Positions 44,511 to 56,439 of a DNA stretch of 64,000 bases are shown piece after piece. Both the position numbers and the translations under genes were made by a program. How positions within the stretch are numbered: the stretch's first letter is position 1; every line of letters starts with the position of its first letter. This DNA is from Macrostomum hystrix. Lineage: Eukaryota; Platyhelminthes; Macrostomidae. The notes beneath the pieces are model-generated. The model saw nothing but the letters and a program-made list of their open reading frames with translations, was not told the DNA's origin and made no database searches. The DNA is taken from NCBI GenBank assembly GCA_950097015.1, contig CATNEN010000024.1, positions 3,415,501 through 3,479,500 on the forward strand, in the 5' to 3' direction.

Positions 44511-44568
44511 CATGCATTCATCCGGAAAATTTCAGAGACAGCTCAAGAAACAATCCAAGAAGGCCAAC

Positions 44569-45702
44569 ATGGACAATGAGTTCCTGAATGTCGTATGGGT
44601 TACAGCGAGTGTGGTAGCCGCCACGGGAACCACAATTCTGCTAGTGGTGCTACTGTGCAAGGCCTCCCAGCGATGCCGTGCTCGCTATCGCCACAGAGAG
44701 AAAATGAGAAAGCATCTGCAGCAGCAGCAAATAGCAGCCAATCGGAAGCTCCGCCTCGGACCAGAGGATGAGCCTTCTGCTGATGATCGGAAGCAGCAAC
44801 AGCAACAGCAACCGCAAAGACTTCAGCCTCAGCCGCAACTGCAGCAGCCAAGGCGCGCCACGACCCAAGTAGTAGAGCCAAAAAGAGACCGGTACGATGG
44901 TCGTGACGAAGACGAAGAGGCTGATAGGAGGCGGTCAGTGACCTGCTGCAACTGCTTCACCATCAGCACCGCCTACCCGGATGAGCCCACAGGTGGCAGC
45001 CGGACCTCCGTATACACATTCGATGACTTTCTACAGCGCTCGTTCAGCCACAGCCAGCAAGAGACTACCCAGAGCGGAAGCTCCGCCTCAGCCGCGCAGG
45101 CAGTGACGTCAGCATCGGCTGTGGCGTCTTCGACGGGCGCAGGCGGCAAGGATGGCGAGAGTCGAAAGAGCTCCATGAAGCAGACTCTGAGTCTGGGCCG
45201 TTCGTCGGCCAAGGGATCCCGGAAGCGCAGCGGCTTGGCTCGACGCCGAAGCCTGCAAGCGCAGGAGTCAGCAGCCAGGGCTGCCAAAGCAGCGAAGGAG
45301 GCAGCATCTGCTGAAGCTGGCTCCTCAGCCACCAAGGATGCTACTGGACAGCAGCAACAGCAACAGCAGCAGCCTGCAGGCGCAGATCCGCTGCGATCGC
45401 TTGCCATCGATATGAGCGACAGCGACTGCGACGACTGCAGCCGGGACCACAGCCGGTCAGCCACCGGTCAGCCTACTGTCAACGCGGACTTCCTTAACGT
45501 CACGGATCGGAGACCGACTGGCGGTCTGCTAGAGAAGTACGAGATGGAGTGGCCGCCAAGACTGTCGAACCGGCCCAGTCCGAGAAGTAGCCAGGCGCAG
45601 CTGGACGGCCTGCATGTGCAGCCGAGGTCCGCGCCAGGCCGCCGGGGACACATCATCTTCGGCCGCGGCAACTCAAGCCTCTACTCCGTTGGTCAAATGT
45701 GA
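44569..45702 (+). CDS. Single-pass membrane protein with long cytosolic tail, hypothetical
   Basis: 377 residues from ATG 44569 (CCAACATGG context; an upstream in-frame ATG at 44512 would add 19). Residues about 7-30 (VVWVTASVVAATGTTILLVV) form one membrane span followed by a basic stop-transfer stretch (RCRARYRHREKMRK). With almost nothing before the span, it should be a type III protein with its tail in the cytosol. The tail has a poly-Gln stretch, a VTCCNCF palmitoylation-like Cys cluster, VYTFDDFLQRSF, several RRxS/RKxS phosphosites (RKSSMKQTLS, RRRSL), another Gln run, an acidic DMSDSDCDDC patch and a C-terminal IIFGRGNSSLYSVGQM. I recognise no family. AATAAA (45702-45707) overlaps the stop codon by one base. 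Confidence 0.6.
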   Translation: MDNEFLNVVWVTASVVAATGTTILLVVLLCKASQRCRARYRHREKMRKHLQQQQIAANRKLRLGPEDEPSADDRKQQQQQQPQRLQPQPQLQQPRRATTQVVEPKRDRYDGRDEDEEADRRRSVTCCNCFTISTAYPDEPTGGSRTSVYTFDDFLQRSFSHSQQETTQSGSSASAAQAVTSASAVASSTGAGGKDGESRKSSMKQTLSLGRSSAKGSRKRSGLARRRSLQAQESAARAAKAAKEAASAEAGSSATKDATGQQQQQQQQPAGADPLRSLAIDMSDSDCDDCSRDHSRSATGQPTVNADFLNVTDRRPTGGLLEKYEMEWPPRLSNRPSPRSSQAQLDGLHVQPRSAPGRRGHIIFGRGNSSLYSVGQM

Positions 45703-45904
45703 ATAAAAGGCGCTAGTTCTTTATTTTTCTGGTTTTGCTACCTTTGTAGCTTGTAGCATATTGTCAGGGCAATCAATTCAGTACCGTTAAAGTACTGTAG
45801 CGCAGAGGCTTTCAAACCAGCTGGTTAAAAAGTTCTTTAAAAAACTGATGTCTCATTAACCCCGTTTTTTTATTTTCATTGAAAATAGACAACGCGATTC
45901 AAAC

Positions 45905-46060
45905 CACAGTGGAAAGAGCACGGGGTACTTCAAATACTTCAGTAGCCACTGCATACTTCACGATAGTTCCCAAACCGAATCACCGATTTTCGTGAAATTT
46001 CAACATCGGATATTCTGCTCTCTATCGAGTCAAACGCGTGGTTTTCCTATGAATGGAATG
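45905..46060 (+). repeat. Interspersed repeat family C, copy 3
   Basis: Contains GGGGTACTTCAAATACTTCA, TACTTCACGATAGTTCCCAA and ACCGAATCACCGATTTTCGT, paralleling copies at 6100 and 26925(-). Diverged; no defined ends. Confidence 0.5.
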
Positions 46061-46515
46061 AATTAAGCTTGTCTTTCACGTTTGATCTAGAAAGTTTGAA
46101 AAGAAAGCGCCAGTTTATCAGGTGCCACCTGCCAATATCAGGTGACACGTCGGTCCTCGTCTGTTGAAGCCAAATTAGAGTGTTCCGCCATGACTGTTGC
46201 TTGCCAGCTGTTTAGGAAGTCAGAAAGGTTATCAAAGCCCAGCCTTTGCTGATGGAATCGAAAAGGTTTATTTTAAAAAATTGCATGTACTTTTTTACTT
46301 GTGCTTTGCTTGCAATGTACTTTAATGACACTTGTACAATATACGAGATTTATGACGCAAAAAATGATTGTTTCGCAAGAAGGAATTTCGCTTTCCAGTT
46401 ATACATTCGATATGCATTCACTAATTGGTGAAGTCAGGTAAGTCATTGGCCAGACTAGTTTCTGCAGTTAGAAGATGTGATGATAGCTGTGAGATGTATA
46501 GCTTTTGTCAGGCTA

Positions 46516-48053
46516 TCTCAGCCTATGGGCATTCAAACTCAGCCAGCCCATCTTGTCACTGCGGTTTTTTTACCTAAGCTGCTAATTTTTACCATAGACA
46601 TGCATTTTAAGACCATGCTATCTCAGCTTGGGACGAGCAATCTCAGCCAACATATAAGTTCTATGATATTCTGTCTATAGTTTTGTTAACATTTTTTAAA
46701 CAGTCTATTTACAAGAGAAAAACAGGGTAACGCTCGTATGGGATGGGATATATAGAGCAAACTTTGAAAATGGCTACCAGAGACGATCAGTTAACAGGCT
46801 ATTTCAGTTTAGTTGAAAGGTACCTCCTGGATGCATTGTGGGAAGATCCGGTTGCAGGAATTTCCCACCTGGCTATCTTCATTGGCGTCACAACTTGCAG
46901 AGTCTCGGCCCACTCGCTCCAGCAGAAAAATGCGCCATTCCACGCAGGTGACTACATCAGGTCGTCCACCAGCTTCTTCCTCCACCAGTGCGGGATCAGC
47001 GAGCTGCAGCTTGATCGAAGCCTTCACTGCACTATGAGCCATCTCACACGGGTTGAGAAACGGCGAGTAAGCGGGCAGCAGCTGAGTTTCAAACTGATGG
47101 CGGTGCTGCTCCGGCACTGTCACACCGCGATGAAAGCTTGGACCATCGCAGACTATGACGACTCTGGCGTTGCCGATTTACGGGATGACTTGCTCCACGA
47201 GGTCATTGATGAATTGTTGAAACCTCTCCTTTGTCTGGCCTCCTCTGAATAACTCACTCTTCACCAACCCAAGTGCAGATGACACGGCCAGACAGATGGA
47301 AAGATTTGGACCCCTCTGTGTTGGGCAACGCCGTCTCACTGGCTGACCCCGTCGCGACCTTCGCTGTGATCTGCGCGTCCAGAGGTTGTACCCCGTCTCG
47401 TCTATATAGATTACCACCGTATCCAGTTGCAATCCCGCCATGAGTAGCGCATACTCGCGTCGCTTCTCTATCACCGCGGGAGAGTTCGCGCTCAATCGAA
47501 TGTCGCAGTTCTTAGTGGCAATCTTAAATGTATATATAGGGCTCCATCCAGAGCTCTGACTATTGTCTTAATGGAGACCGGTGGCTTGTCTGGAAGCTGA
47601 GCAGCGAGATTAGTCTGCAATGCTTTCAGTGTCGCCATCGGATTTTCATTTAAGAGGCCGATGAGCACTTGGCGCATCTCGTCGTCCAACTTGCAAGAGC
47701 CAATCTTCCGGCCTCCGCGCTGAAGAGCATCAATCCGACCTGTAGCTTTAAAAGTGGCAATGATGTTGCGAGCGGTTTTCAATTTGATGCCAAGAATTGT
47801 AGCGGCTAGACCAATATTCTGTCCTTCCGTCCACGCGGAGATCAAGCGTCTTCAATCAACGTTGCTGGTTGCCCTCATTTTGGCGGAACAGCTTCAAATG
47901 TTAACAAAACTATAGACAGAATAACATAGAACTTATATGTTGGCTGAGATTGCTCGTCCCAAGCTGAGATAGCATGGTCTTAAAATGCATGTCTATGGTA
48001 AAAATTAGCAGCTTCAGTAAAAAAACCGCAGTGACAAGATGGGCTGGCTGAGA
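46516..48053. mobile_element. Tc1/mariner-IS630-like transposon with long terminal inverted repeats
   Basis: Left 46516-46692 and right about 47898-48053 are inverted repeats of about 160 bp. Matching blocks include TCTCAGCC, AGCCCATCTTGTCACTGCGG, TTTTACCATAGACATGCATT and GGGACGAGCAATCTCAGCCA. The left copy has a 21-bp insertion near its tip. TA flanks both ends (46514-46515, 48054-48055). TCTCAGCC recurs inside each repeat, like transposase-binding repeats. Confidence 0.88.
46809..47878 (-). pseudogene. Tc1/IS630-type transposase, multiply broken
   Basis: Read right to left: MRATSNVD then a stop-causing frameshift; a helix-turn-helix segment (NIGLAATILGIKLKTARNII, LQRGGRKIG); a frameshift near 47510; VVIYIDETGYNLWTRRSQRR (first catalytic Asp); an in-frame TAA near 47175; VVIVCDG (second Asp); and LLPAYSPFLNPCE (final Glu block). 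The order is that of IS630/Tc1 DDE transposases with the LPxYSPxLNPxE end. At least two frameshifts and one stop make it inactive. Confidence 0.85.
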
Positions 48054-48055
48054 TA

Positions 48056-48706
48056 ATTTCCTAATTATTTGCCTATTTTAATTCGTCCGATTAAAATAGA
48101 CAAGAGCAAATCAAGCAGGAAGTATTTGAGTACACTCTCAAGGGTTTTGAAGGACTCAGCGGGCACTCAGACTCAATGTGGCGGGAATTCACTGCTTTGG
48201 CTACTGCTAACGCAAGTTAAGGTGACAAAATTGAAGCAAAAAGTGGGAACCACTGATATTGACTGGGGAGTGTTGGGCAAAAAGTGGGAACCACTGATAT
48301 TGACTGGGGAGTGTTGGGCAAAAACGCGGCAAAGTCAGAGAGTGAGAAAGAAGACCAGCGCAAATAAGCGCGCTATTGGGTAGTCTGAGCATTGCTAAGC
48401 GCAGGTGTTGGTCCCTGTTGATCTGCACTCCGAGTCGGCACTAAATAAGTGGGGATTTATTGCCCATGCCGACAGTGGGTGCGAATTTTTAGGGAAATAA
48501 GTTTTCTCATTGTAGATTCGTTTGAGAGAAAGTGCAAAGGCGAATGTGAAAATTTAAATTTTTTATTAGACTGTCGGTGTGTCTCACGTACAAAATCCTC
48601 GATATCATTACCATTACGCTTGTTTTAACTTGCCAAAGCGATTAACAAAGAATCGAAAATCGACGAAATTAAGCTAGAGAAGAAGGAAGCATCGCTTTGT
48701 GCCAGA
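48056..48706. other. Upstream region of innexin gene
   Basis: Contains a perfect 41-bp tandem duplication (GCAAAAAGTGGGAACCACTG..., about 48236-48320). The innexin promoter or 5' UTR should be here; no TATA-like element is convincing. Confidence 0.45.
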
Positions 48707-51400
48707 ATGGTGATGGACATCGGGTTATTCGGCACGCTGCGCAAACTGAAACTCACCAGTTCCAGCCTCCGGGTGGATGACGATTTTACCGATCGATTAA
48801 ATCACCACTACACTGGCATTTTATTGCTGCTGTTTACCTTCATCATATCTGCCAAGCAGTACGTCGGTAAGGAGGATGATGGCTCTCCGGAAAGATGGTG
48901 TCTCACCTGTGAGATGGTGTCTCACCTGTGAGATGGTGTCTCACCTGTGAGATGGTGTCTCACCTGTGAGATGGTGTCCCACCTGTGCGATGGTGTCTCA
49001 CCTGTGCGATGGTGTCTCACCTGTGAGATGGTGTCTCACCTGTGCGATGGTGTCTCACCTGTGAGATGGTGTCTCACCTGTGAGATGGTGTCTCACCTGT
49101 GAGATGGTGGGTAATGTAAAAAGGCTGCCCTAGTTTGGATGGAAAATATAATTATTGGCTTTAACACGAAGGCTTGACAACCTTTTTGTACATTACGATG
49201 CGTCTAAATATCTCTCATGTTCCAGGCCAGCCCCTGCAATGCTGGGTGCCAGCCACCTACACGAAAGCCATGGAGCAATACGCCGAGAACTACTGCTGGG
49301 TGCAGAACACTTACTATGTGGCGTTCGACAGCAGCGTGCCGAAGGAGCAGTCGGAGAGGAGAAACCGGAAAATAGGCTATTATCAATGGGTGCCATTTGT
49401 GCTAGCCTGCCAGGCACTATTATTCCACCTGCCCTGCATCCTGTGGCGACTGCTCAACTGGCAAACTGGCGTGAATTTTCGCGCCCTCAGCCAACTAGCC
49501 TGGGAGGCGCAGGGTCTGGCCCAAGCTGACGCTCGCGGCCGCGCCATTCGTGGCATGGCTAGTCACGTGCGTGATTCTGTAGGCCTGTGCAGCGCCGGAG
49601 CCCCAATAAGGTGTGAAAATGGCCATGAAATTTCATTGATTCCAAAGGCATTTGCATTTTTTAATCACTCAGTTCTCGTTTTAATCTTGAAATATTGAAA
49701 TATCAGTATCATACCTGTAAGATTGTAGCTCAACTGCGAGATTATAGCTCATGTGTGAGATGGTAGCTCACCTGTGAGATGGTAGCTCACCTGTGAGATG
49801 GTAGCTCACCTGTGAGATGGTAGCTCACCTGTGAGATGGTAGCTCACCTGTGAGATGGTAGCTCACCTGTGAGATGGTAGCTCACCTGTGAGATGGTAGC
49901 TCACCTGTGAGATGGTAGCTCACCTGTGATATGGTAGCTCAGCGGTAAGATGTTGTCTCACCTGTGAGATGGTAGCTCACCGGTAAGATGTTGTCTCACC
50001 TGTGAGATAATAGCTCACCTAGTAGATGGTAGCTCACCTGTGAGGTGGTAGCTCACCTGTCAGATGGTAGCTCACATATGATATGGTAGCTCACCTATGA
50101 GATGGTAGCTCACCTATGATATTGTAGCTCACCTGTGTGATGGTATCTCACCTGTGTGATGGTAGCTCACCTGTGTGATGGTAGCTCACCTGTGTGATGG
50201 TAGCTCACCTGTGTGATGGTAGCTCACCTGTGTGATGGTAGCTCACCTGTGTGATGGTAGCTCACCTGTGTGATGGTAGCTCACCTGTGTGATGGTAGCT
50301 CACCTGTGTGATGGTAGCTCACCTGTGTGATGGTATCTCACCTGTGTGATGGTAGCTCACCTGTGTGATGGTAGCTCACCTGTGTGATGGTAGCTCACCT
50401 GTGTGATGGTAGCTCACCTATGAGATGGTAGCTCACCTGTGTGATGGTAGCTCACCTATGAGATGGTAGCTCACCTATGAGATGGTAGCTCACCTGTGTG
50501 ATGGTAGCTCACCTGTGTGATGGTAGCTCACCTATGAGATGGTAGCTCACCTATGAGATGGTAGCTCACCTGTGAGATGATAGCTCGCCTTCAAGATGAT
50601 TAGTTATTCTCAGAATCATAGGTGTGATCATATATTTTATGATCAGTTCTCAAATATGCTCTATTTTAATCCGTTCTGTGTACAGATCCGGCTGCTTCAG
50701 AAGGATCCGGTTCTGTCTAAGCCAGACCCTGTGCTTTCCTTGTTCCAATAATCACGGCCGGTACCTCACCTACTTGTACTTGATCATCAAGCTACTTTAC
50801 CTGGCCAACTGTGTGTGCCAGTTTTTTCTACTCAACGCTTTCCTCGGCATGAGGCCTGGGGAATTGTTTGGCCTAGAACTGCTGGCCAGCATGATGTCCG
50901 GCCGAAGTTGGGAGGAGTCTGGCCGGTTTCCCAGGGTTACGCTGTGCGACTTCTGGGTGCGCACCATTGCTGACAACCACCGACACTCTGTGCAGTGTGT
51001 GTTGGTGATCAACATCTTCAACGAGAAGATTTTCGCCTTCCTCTGGTTCTGGTTCGTGCTAGTCGCCAGCCTGTCCGCCCTGTCGCTGATTTCCTGGTCA
51101 ATTCGCCAGCTGGCACCTGTCAGTCGATACAGATTTGTCGCCGACTTCATTCGCCTCGCTGATAACGTTGGCGGCGGTGGCGGCGGTGGCGGCGGTCCTC
51201 GACGCGGTGAAGCTCGGCTTGTTCGCCAGTTCGTCGATGACGTTCTCCGCTGCGACGGAGTCTTCGTGCTGCGCATGGTGGCAGCCAACGCTGGCGATGT
51301 CATTACAGCAAGTGTGGTCAAAGAGCTCTGGACTGCGTTCAAGAAGTGGCACTGTAACCATGTATTTGATCCAATTGCTAATTCCTCCGATATAGTCTGA
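48707..51400 (+). CDS. Innexin (gap-junction channel protein)
   Basis: Exons 48707-48866, 49226-49610 and 50686-51400 join in phases 1 and 2 to give 419 residues. N-terminus: DDDFTDRLNHHYT, then TM1 and ISAKQYVG. Extracellular loop 1 has LQCWVPATYTKAMEQYAENY and CWVQNTYYV (two Cys). Next comes the family signature YYQWVPFVLACQALLFHLP (TM2), YLTYLYLIIKLLYLANCVCQ (TM3), loop 2 with TLCDFWVR and HSVQCVLVIN (two Cys), and FNEKIFAFLWFWFVLV (TM4). Length and all four loop cysteines are normal. Innexins form hexameric gap-junction hemichannels in protostomes. The cytosolic tail has an unusual run of nine Gly encoded by GGC/GGT repeats. AATAAA lies at 51428. Both introns consist largely of one 19-bp minisatellite family. 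Confidence 0.96.
48893..49108. repeat. Minisatellite, 19-bp unit, innexin intron 1
   Basis: Eleven copies of GATGGTGTCTCACCTGTGA, with GCGATGG variants, starting 27 bp after the donor. Confidence 0.96.
49722..50600. repeat. Minisatellite, 19-bp unit, innexin intron 2
   Basis: About 45 copies of GATGGTAGCTCACCTGTGA or its GTGTGATGG variant. It differs from the intron 1 array by one base change (TGTCT versus TAGCT). A few units in this array (about 49950, 49990) carry the intron 1 spelling TTGTCTCACC. Confidence 0.96.
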
Positions 51401-51433
51401 GCATTAGATCGGCTGATCCATTTTATCAATAAA

Positions 51434-52689
51434 ATTTTAGAAAAAAGCTAATAAATTTATAAAAAGTTACTTATAGTCACCAACATGCATCATATTAAAT
51501 CATCCAGTATCATGTCTGTCACTACTTTTAAAGGCTAAACTTTACGCGGATCAGTCTAACTGTTTTTTTGTAAAATAGAACTGTGTGGCAAACTGTGTGG
51601 GCCACTTCGCACAAACGCAATCGCACAAAAGAAAGCGAAAATTCGATTTGAAAATAGATCTCGATTTATGAAAGTTATTCCTGCTAAAAAATCAACACAT
51701 CTGCACTATAGATTGTATTTAATTTAGAAAAAGTTACGGGTGCAAATTGAAATCAGAAAGCTGCGTATTATTAAGATTTTTATGTATTATTAAGATTATA
51801 TAGAGTTTTTAATAAGTTACATTTACTAGGAGGGGAAATTTCGGCGCAAAACAGGTAATAGCTGGCAATCTATGTTAAATACTAAATTAGTTTCTGTAGC
51901 AAAGAAATTTTTAAATTGACTTTTCTAATTCTTTGCAATTATCGAAAACTTGCTTTTTGTTTGTCTGTGTAGTATTGTACAGCCTTCATACTCATATATT
52001 CATAATTATGATGGCATCTTCATAAAAACTTCTGTATATAAAAATGAAAATCCAATCCTTGGTGACTAACAGGTTTCCCATCCAATCCTTGGTGACTAAC
52101 AGGTTTCCCATCCAATAGTATAAATAAAACTTTGCGTTGTCGCGATAGTGAGATTCGTTATCACAACTTTTTTTTAAATAAACGAAAATTGTTGAGGTAA
52201 CTGATAAGAACAAAAAATACCAATCACTTTTCATTATTGCTCTAAAAAGCATGACCAAGCTGCAATAAACGAATCATTAAAAAAAACTCAACCCAGCAAT
52301 ATGTGCTGATCTCTTGTATAGAACTTTTCGGTTTTCAAGAATATTTTACTTCTTGTAAAAAAGCTATTAATTATGAAGCCAGGCTGCCTCTGATTCAGAT
52401 TAGGCACAACCACACCACAAAACCACACCGCGTGTCTGTACATTTTTTCAAGAAGACCGATATTCGGGGAACAGTTTCATTATTCTGTTATAATCCTGCC
52501 ATATGGCTTCTAATAGTAAACATCAACTTGGTAGAAATATATCAACAATGGTTTAAGGATCTTTTGAGTCTTTTCGACTTGTGTTTTAGCTGTAATTACA
52601 TCCTTATGCTAATCTGCAACTGAATAGACTTCGATACTCTTGATTTATAAAGAAAATATTGGGCCGAAATTATTTATTAGAATTCTAAC
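51434..52689. other. AT-rich intergenic spacer
   Basis: A 35-bp direct duplication (ATCCAATCCTTGGTGACTAA CAGGTTTCCC type) occurs at about 52047-52112. No gene recognised. The EPS15-like promoter should be here. Confidence 0.45.
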
Positions 52690-55600
52690 ATGTCAATAGA
52701 ATTTATCAAGTCATTGTCTATAATCCAGGTAAGCTGAAATTACGTTTTTGTTGTAATTGATTAGCCCATGAAGACATGAAGTATTGATTACTTATCATTC
52801 CTCTTTTCATGGTTATATATTTTATTATTTAGATTTATAAACTTACCTAATAAACCTAAATTTATTGGATCTGTAGTGTACATACAATATTTAGAGCATT
52901 ACACTAGGCCTAGTCACTTTGTAAACTGCTGTTTTGTTGAATGGTTGTCCAGAGGCTAGAAATCTGTGGTTGATGAAGTGACCAAGCTTTTTTTGGCTGT
53001 TTCATCAATTTAAACCTGGTCACTTTGTCAATTGACAATCAAAAAGCTTTGTTTCAGCAATAGCCACATGTGTGCATTTATATAGATCTAATGAGTAATG
53101 TACATAGCATTTACATAGCCAAATATTTTTAATTAGGCCTAGTGCATGTATACTTGGTAAGTGTAGATTAAAATATCTATTGTCCTATTTTTGCAGAATT
53201 TCAATAATTTTAAATGAATTTTAACATTTTTATTTGTCTTAATGTTTTTTGTGTACTTCACACACATATTTTCAATGAATTTTATTGTAAATTGATTTAT
53301 TTATTAAACCACAGAATTATATATTTCTTTGCAAGAATTCTTTTTTGGTAATAATCACAATCAAGATAATAATCAAATCAAGATCAAAATAAAAAAGCCA
53401 AAACAAACTCTAGAATTGTTCACTTACAATACCACTATAATATGTTTCACATACCATTTCACACAGAACCACACTACACAATATATATAATCTTTCCATG
53501 CCAATTAATTCCCAAAATGAATGCCCTTGTTTTGCCAAAATGTTGGTCAAGAAAAAGTTTGTTTTAGAAAGCTTTATCTGAAGGAGAAGCCTACAAAATC
53601 CAGAGTAGCTATATATATATATTTCTTTGTTAGATAATAATTTTTTAGTTATTAGAATTATTCCAATCTTTAAAGACTAGTCTTTGCTAGTATTCCTGTA
53701 GCCATGTAAATTTTTAAGTATATTGTTTTAAATCTATTTTCAAGTCTCATAATGTTAGCTAGAAGACCAAGAAAATAAATGAAATTATATTCTTTAGCTT
53801 GAGAGCATGATTATTTTATTTGTTGCTTACATTTTTGGCTAGAAATAAGATGGACGCGATGGACAAAATATTCAAATATTCCTGCTCAAATATGCTCTGT
53901 TTTAGATTGCTGGAATTAGTGGCCCCACATATGAGGAGTTCTTCAAAGAGGTAAGTGTAATGAAGGCCAAATAGTTTTTCTATGCCTATTGATTTTAGGA
54001 CTTAAACTTTTTAGCTTAAATTCACACTGCCACGCAGCTCAGCACGGATGGCAGTGGCTACATCTCGGCTCAGGCTGCAGCCGCATTTCTAAAACGCTCC
54101 GGCCTGTCCGACTCGCTGCTGTCGAAGATCTGGGAGGTGGCCGACTTTGAGAAGCGCGGCTTACTCGATAAGCAAGGCTTCTTCATTGCATTGAAGCTGA
54201 TCGCCTTAGTCCAGGCTGGCAAGGAGCCGCTGGTTGGCAACCTCACAGTGCCAGTGTCGCCACCGGCCATCAAGCCGGCCACTCCGCAGCCAGCACCGGC
54301 TGTTTCAGCGGTCGATCATGCCGCCTCTCCTGAAGCCGGCATTGTTTCAGCATCGCCGGCCAAGTTAGCGCCGTCTACAGCTGCGGCTTCTGCATCATCG
54401 TCAGTGTCCGCTGGCGGTTCAGTCGGCATCAACGATCAGCTGATTCAACAGGCCGATGCCGCCTTTCTGAACCTCGGTCCGGAGGCCGGCGATCGATTGC
54501 CCGGCGCCAAGGTGAAGCCCTACCTGCTGCAGTCTGGCCTGCCCACCGCCACCCTAGTGTCAATCTGGGACGCCAGCGACGAGGATCGGGACGGCTGCCT
54601 GACTCGCCAGGAATTTCGCAAAGCTTTCGCCTTGGTGCGGCAGGCTCTCGGGCGAGCGTTGGCGGCTAGAACGGCCGTCCATGTCATGGCCGAGGTGAGC
54701 TGGCTCTGTGACTGTTTCTTCACCGATTGTGGTCTCAATCTGGTGGCAGCTGATTCCTAGCCTAGTGGATAGAGCGTCGGATTTACGATCTGAGGGTCGG
54801 GGGTTCGATTCCCGACTCTACAGGATCAATTCTGTACATCTGGCCTAATTAGATCGTAACCAATCCTCTAGGCCATAGACTACGCCTACAGTCTATGCCC
54901 AGGCACACCCCAGTTTGATTTGTGTTTATGAGCAAATGCAATAGGCAGAATCGCCAGTGCTGACACAGAGCTCCTACAAATATAAGAAGATAATGATATT
55001 ATTCCGACAGGTTGACACGGACAACGATGGCATTGTCTCTGGCCAAGATGTTCGCCAGCTGTTCCTACAGACGGGCCTCGAGCCTGCAGTCCTGGCCCGC
55101 ATCTGGGACCAGGCGGACACTGGCCGCACGGGAAGGCTAACAGCCGAGCAGTTCGCCTTCGCCTGGCGCATGGTCCAGGCCGAGATGGCATCCGCCGATT
55201 CAGCCGGATTAGCGACTGTGGCGGCTGCGTCAGTCGCGGCTTCGGTTATGCCGTCGGTGCCGCAGCTGTCAGATGGCATTCTGGCAGAGGCCAGCCGGGT
55301 CCAACAGCGACGCCAACAGGCCGAGGCCGCCTGCGCCCAGCTTGAAGCCGACCTGCGCGCTCGGCGGGCCGAGCTGCAGCTGCAGCAGCGGGAGGCGGAG
55401 CACCTGGCCTCGGCCTGCGTGCAGCTGGAGCAGCAGAAGCGCGAAGCTCAACGCCGTGTCGAAGAGGTTGAAGAGCGGGAGCGGAAACTGGCCGGCAGCG
55501 TGGACGAATGCGAGCAGCGCCGCGCCGAGGAGGCCGCCCAATTGGAGGGCCTGAAGGCGCGCCTAGCCCAGGACCAGGCCGGGGTCCGCGGCGCCGCCCA

Positions 55601-56354
55601 GGAGACCGAGCGACTGCGCCGCGAGCTGACCTCCCTGACCCAGGAGGAGGCCCGGCTTGCCGACTCGGCCCAGGGTGCCAGGAGCCGACTGGCGGGTCTG
55701 GAGCGCGAGCTGGAGGCCGAGAACCACCGCCTGGAGCAGGAGGCGTCCGCGCTGGCGGCTCTGCAGGAGCAGCTGGCTGCGCTAGAAGCTGGCCGTCTGG
55801 CGCCAGACGATGTTGACACCTCAGCTAGTGCCGCCATTCCGGCTGTTGCTAATAACGCGAAAGATCTGTTCTCGGTTGGCGCCGATGATCCCTTCAGCGG
55901 CGGCGACGATCCATTCCAGGAATCGTCTGTAGGCGGCGGTGGCGCCGTTGGTAGCGTCGATTTTTTCTCCGACGATCCGTTCGCTGTCAAGCAACAGCAG
56001 CAGCCGGTGGCCTCATCCGGCCAGAGCGGTCCGTTTCGCTTCGACGCGGCTTTCGGCGGCCCGGCCGACTTTGCTGACGCATTCGGCGGCGGCGCAGCAG
56101 CGGCGGCTCCCCCGCCCTACAGTAGCGCCGATCCGTTCGGCGGCAGCGGCGGTGGCGGCTGGGGCTTCTCCGGAAGCAGCGATTTCGGCGATCCGTTTGC
56201 ACCGAAGGCGGCCCCGCCATTGCTAAACGAGCAGGAGCAGGTGGCCTGGGCAACGGCTGAGAGCGAGCGGGTGGCCAAGCATCAGATGAGCCTGCGGCAG
56301 CGCGAGGAAGAGGAAGTTCAGCGCGCTCTGCGGCTCAGCTTGCACGAGCAATGA
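52690..56354 (+). CDS. EPS15-like endocytic adaptor (three EH domains, DPF motifs, UIM)
   Basis: Exons 52690-52728, 53906-53950, 54038-54694 and 54969-56354, all phase 0, give 708 residues. Exon 1 (MSIEFIKSLSIIQ) was chosen because its CCAG/GTAAGC donor and phase place it exactly before ISGPTYEEFFKE. EH1: STDGSGYISAQ, AFLKRSGLSDSLLSKIWEVAD. EH2: PYLLQSGLPTATLVSIWDAS, DEDRDGCLTRQEF. EH3: FRQVDTDNDGIVSGQDVRQL, FLQTGLEPAVLARIWDQAD. A coiled coil of about 200 residues follows (dimerisation), then five DPF motifs (AP2 binding) and a C-terminal ubiquitin-interacting motif EEEEVQRALRLSL. This is the exact EPS15 layout for clathrin-coat recruitment of ubiquitinated cargo. The DPF region is shorter than in vertebrates and one UIM is seen instead of two. 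EH3 exon start 54969 (GACACAG acceptor) supplies helix 1, SSYKYKKIMILF. Confidence 0.92.
52729..53905. other. EPS15-like intron 1
   Basis: 1,177 bp of AT-rich intron with no tandem array, unusual for this window. No mobile element recognised. Confidence 0.5.
54752..54830 (+). mobile_element. SINE family B head fragment (tRNA-like)
   Basis: TAGCCTAGTGGATAGAGCGT (box A) and GGTCGGGGGTTCGATTCCC (box B) match the family B head; the body is truncated. It sits in the intron between the EH2 and EH3 exons. The anticodon arm does not fold convincingly, so it is not called a tRNA gene. Confidence 0.65.
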
Positions 56355-56439
56355 GACCCGAGTGATTCCTGAGTAGTTCAATTCAATTGTTTTCTAATCC
56401 TGTTGTATTCATGATCTTGTTCACCATCATTTCCACAAG

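Noticed and set aside
54752-54830. Possible tRNA gene (box A and box B present)
   Set aside because: The anticodon arm and acceptor stem do not pair well, and the same head is found fused to SINE family B bodies elsewhere in the window.
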